NCBI GenBank assembly: GCA_937920545.1
Contig: CAKZUG010000039.1
Span: 1 to 40,093, forward strand
Direction of reading: 5' to 3'
DNA: 40,093 nucleotides
Origin: an uncultured Saccharophagus sp.
GTDB taxonomy: Bacteria > Pseudomonadota > Gammaproteobacteria > Pseudomonadales > Cellvibrionaceae
Numbering within the stretch: the stretch's first letter is position 1; each line of letters starts with the position of its first letter. The translations under genes were made by a program, and so were the position numbers. The notes beneath the pieces were generated by a model. The model saw only the letters and a list, made by a program, of their open reading frames with translations. It did no database searches and was not told the origin of the DNA. Below are positions 37,567-40,093 of this stretch, one piece after another.

Positions 37567-39897
37567 TTATTTGATGGGTGCGATGGTTGATGCTAATAGA
37601 GTCTCCCACTTTCTTAACCATCTCGATGCTGTCACGTTACCGCCTTTATCAACATCTTTCTTTAAATCGCTTAGCGGTGTTTGACTGTTACTTAACATCG
37701 CGAATGCCATGGGGAAAGAGCGTGAGTCTGGGTCTAATCGTAGATCTTTATTAGGGCTACTCTTAATCGATGCCTTACACACGCCAAATGGATTTTTGGC
37801 TGTTTGTAGCGCTTTGTCTTTATTAGCTTTGCTCGTTCCTTTCTTTTTCTGCGTGGCATTGGCGTCTTTGATTGTTTTAATGACTCTTGGCATAAACTCA
37901 AAGAATGATGTTAGGCGTTTTCTCGTATCATTACCTGACATTATGTTTATGTCTTGGTTGTTTGCCATAACAAGGCTATTTACGATGGCATCGATACCCA
38001 ATGATTGGTGGTTGATGTCGCGACATGTTTCTAGTGTTAAGCCCTCAATAAATTTTTTGTTAGCCCATAGGCGGTCTCTTACTTTTTTATCGGTTAGGCG
38101 CGACGACGACGGCACAACGGCTTTACCTTTATCACTATTGATATAGATGTATGTGCGTGTCATTTCCTTCCAACGGGCAATGGCTTTATCTAGCTCTTTT
38201 TGATCGTCCAACCAAATAGCTGATGTAATGTGCGCCTCAATGCGTGCGTGTATCCAGTTGTTGGGCGAGCCCTCATCGTTATCGGTGACGAGCTTCATCA
38301 TACGCTTAACAAACTTGTCCATTTGCGTTGTGTGGCCAGATTTCCAGTCATCGGATGTATAGCGTAATATTTCAGCCGCATTTGCAAACCAAGGAATAAT
38401 CCAACCGTGTTGTAGTGCAGCGTTAGAGCCTGCTTTGTCAAAGCCTTTAAAGTTGTCTTCTTTTGTCCATGAGTCTAAGAAGGCAATGGCCTTTTTGCTG
38501 TATTTATTTTCACCTGTAATATAGCCAAGTAATGCATTGGTGTATGTTGTAATACCGTCTTCTGCGGGCCAATTACAGGCTTTAACTGTTGTTTTTCCAT
38601 CGCGACCTTTATTGAAGCTACCGCAGTAAATTAAGTTTTTACCACCCGTTTTAGAGTTGTCTTTGCCTGGGTTACGAATAGTTTTAAACTTATTCACATG
38701 GCTTTTCATTAGATCAACTTGTTTAACCGTGAGGGCATGACCGTCTTTGTAGCGCTGTTTCATTAAGTCGAGTTGAGGTTGTGTACTTAACATGCCTGGG
38801 TGTACTAAATTGCCCTCGTTAGCGGGTTTTGTGCTGGGCGTTTTTGGCGGAGTGTCTTTCGATGTTTGAGCGCCATTGTTTTGCATACATTGTTCATCGC
38901 AAGTGGCGCGGCCGTTAATAGATGTCACGATAATTGCCGCAATAGATGCGTTGTTTACAATTTTTTCACTTAGTATTGTCAGTTTACCGTCTGATACTTT
39001 TACATCTTCTAGTGCAATCTCGCTTACTTGTCTTGCGCCAAAGCGTGTATGCATATCTAAATTAGTGGCCAGTGTATCGTCTTCAGCTGTTAAGTTGAAA
39101 ATGCGTCGGCCCGCTTCGCTAAAGTGACTTTCTGCTAATTTAATTGTGACGTCGTACACACCATTGGTAACAGGTAGTTCATAGCGTAATGTACTGGCGT
39201 AGCGCTGAGAGCGATATAGGTCGTCATCTTGCGTATTGCTAAAATTGACATTGGGTTTGTTTGTTATTGTCGATCCTTTATTAAAGCCAAAATCAGCCGA
39301 ATAGATAAAGGCTTTGCTATCTATAAAGGTATCACCACCCACATTTATGGCGTAGGTTAATGTGTGCGCGCTATTGGTTTGAGCACAACTGTCTAGCCCA
39401 CACATACATATGCTAGAGGTTGATTGCGAGTCGATGCAGTCATCCGCTTCACGCCCAAAGAGGATTTTGCACTGTGTTGTTGAGTTGCATTGGTTTATCG
39501 CAAGAAGCTGCCCTGCTTTAAATGAGCCACCTGATGAGGTCTCGGGTTTAGCCGGTGTAATTGGCTCGACAGGCGTAATTGGCTCGACAGGCGTAATCGG
39601 CTCGACAGGCGTAATTGGCTCGACAGGCGTAATCGGCTCGACAGGCGTAATCGGCTCGACAGGTGTAATTGGCTCGACAGGTGTAATTGGCTCGACAGGC
39701 GCAATTGGCTCGACAGGTATAATCGGCTCGACAGGGTCTACGAGAGGAGTCAGGTTAGAGGGTTGGATGGGGCTGGTTGCCGCTTCATTACCGGGTTCGT
39801 TAGCTGTAGGCGTGTTCGCGTCGATCTCACCGCCGCAAGCGGTTAGCATAAACAGTAATGCCGTTAAGGCTAGGGGTTTTATTGCTTTTTTGATCAT
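37567..39897 (-). CDS. Lipoprotein polysaccharide lyase: malectin domain plus alginate-lyase-type domain
   Basis: A 776-residue outer-membrane lipoprotein, probably a lyase of alginate or another uronic-acid glycan. The start at 39897 has AAGGTGG five bases upstream; the lipobox is LTAC (Cys21). Ten VEPITP-like units (about 56-115) form a stiff linker. A short Cys-rich module follows (QCNSTTQCKILFGREADDC, about 130-170), then a malectin-like glycan-binding domain (about 178-325, INVGGDTFIDS to IAAIIVTSING). From about 375 a helical toroid of the alginate lyase superfamily (PF05426 or PL38-like) shows CNWPAEDGITTYTNALL, NNWIHARIEAHI and CRDINHQSLGIDAIVNS, with His and Asn placed as catalytic residues. 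Exact family and substrate are unsure. Confidence 0.78.
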   Translation of the reverse strand: MIKKAIKPLALTALLFMLTACGGEIDANTPTANEPGNEAATSPIQPSNLTPLVDPVEPIIPVEPIAPVEPITPVEPITPVEPITPVEPITPVEPITPVEPITPVEPITPVEPITPAKPETSSGGSFKAGQLLAINQCNSTTQCKILFGREADDCIDSQSTSSICMCGLDSCAQTNSAHTLTYAINVGGDTFIDSKAFIYSADFGFNKGSTITNKPNVNFSNTQDDDLYRSQRYASTLRYELPVTNGVYDVTIKLAESHFSEAGRRIFNLTAEDDTLATNLDMHTRFGARQVSEIALEDVKVSDGKLTILSEKIVNNASIAAIIVTSINGRATCDEQCMQNNGAQTSKDTPPKTPSTKPANEGNLVHPGMLSTQPQLDLMKQRYKDGHALTVKQVDLMKSHVNKFKTIRNPGKDNSKTGGKNLIYCGSFNKGRDGKTTVKACNWPAEDGITTYTNALLGYITGENKYSKKAIAFLDSWTKEDNFKGFDKAGSNAALQHGWIIPWFANAAEILRYTSDDWKSGHTTQMDKFVKRMMKLVTDNDEGSPNNWIHARIEAHITSAIWLDDQKELDKAIARWKEMTRTYIYINSDKGKAVVPSSSRLTDKKVRDRLWANKKFIEGLTLETCRDINHQSLGIDAIVNSLVMANNQDINIMSGNDTRKRLTSFFEFMPRVIKTIKDANATQKKKGTSKANKDKALQTAKNPFGVCKASIKSSPNKDLRLDPDSRSFPMAFAMLSNSQTPLSDLKKDVDKGGNVTASRWLRKWETLLASTIAPIK
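39555..39734. repeat. Ten tandem 18-bp repeats coding for VEPITP
   Basis: Units of the form GGCTCGACAGGCGTAATT differ by a few third-position changes. Ten copies encode the VEPI(T/A/I)P linker of the lyase. A clean 18-base period favours expansion and contraction. Confidence 0.9.
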
Positions 39898-40093
39898 GAG
39901 GCCACCTTTTTGTATAATTATCATCCTCGTAGGGTAGCAGTAGGTGCGAACACACACAATATATACACTGGTAAAGTGTTAACTCGGTTGTGTGGTTTTT
40001 TCTATAGGTGAGGTTGCTTTTCTTTTAATACTCCATAGTTATAAGTAATTTTAAGCTAATGCTAGCCACTCAATAATAGAGTGCCATTTTTGA

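Noticed and set aside
37709-38146. Plus-strand frame of 145 codons opposite the lyase gene
   Set aside because: Antisense to the conserved toroid domain; no ribosome site or homology pattern.
39555-39734. CRISPR-like repeat spacing
   Set aside because: The units are 18 bases, directly adjoining, and in frame with a coding sequence; there are no spacers.
39410-39937. Plus-strand frame of 175 codons with GSTGVI repeats
   Set aside because: It is the antisense of the VEPITP tandem repeat and lies inside the lyase gene, which has strong domain evidence.

Overview
The window reads as chromosome of a marine gammaproteobacterium of the Cellvibrionaceae/Saccharophagus-Teredinibacter type. This is inference from four things: moderate GC, a housekeeping gene order that matches from memory the Pseudomonas hisBHAF - yibQ/ctpA/envC/gpmI - yibN/grxC/secB - ntrCB - glnA - thiI - typA block, secreted polysaccharide lyases with poly-Ser or Pro-Glu linkers, and many outer-membrane lipoproteins. 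The strain cannot be named from the sequence.

Layout. 1-2500: a secreted BNR-4 propeller protein (candidate ulvan-type lyase), then a 310-bp element with terminal inverted repeats and no gene. 2505-6130: a membrane-anchored thioredoxin (minus) and the histidine operon hisB-hisH-hisA-hisF (plus). 6150-11860 (minus): a small DUF6316 protein, then the cell-envelope operon gpmI-envC-ctpA-yibQ. 12040-14320 (plus): yibN-grxC-secB and a His/Arg-rich secreted protein. 14320-19740 (minus): cysK and the nitrogen-control genes glnA, ntrB, ntrC, with a good sigma-54 promoter candidate before glnA. 20086-25540 (plus): thiI, a small anchored protein, typA and argA. 25870-30600 (plus): a 1081-residue hybrid histidine kinase and a lipoprotein. 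30714-37300: a signalling locus. 37567-39897 (minus): a large lipoprotein with a malectin domain and an alginate-lyase-type domain.

The most interesting region is 30714-37300. A plus-strand run encodes an ECF sigma factor, a single-pass anti-sigma factor (14-nt overlap), a lipid-anchored subtilisin-type protease (4-nt overlap) and a small outer-membrane barrel. Divergent from it is a surface lipoprotein made of two large homologous beta-helix-like halves. The sigma gene and the divergent lipoprotein gene share the same upstream pattern, TTGAACC-N19-TCT, as expected if the sigma factor drives both. The periplasmic end of the anti-sigma factor resembles the propeptide of the neighbouring protease in order of elements and in several residues. 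This suggests a circuit in which the protease acts on, or is held by, the anti-sigma domain. That is a hypothesis from the sequence, not an established pathway for this locus.

No tRNA, rRNA, CRISPR array or complete insertion sequence was recognised. Intrinsic terminators are clear after hisF, secB, the His-rich gene, glnA and typA, and likely after ntrC, the beta-helix gene and the malectin/lyase gene.
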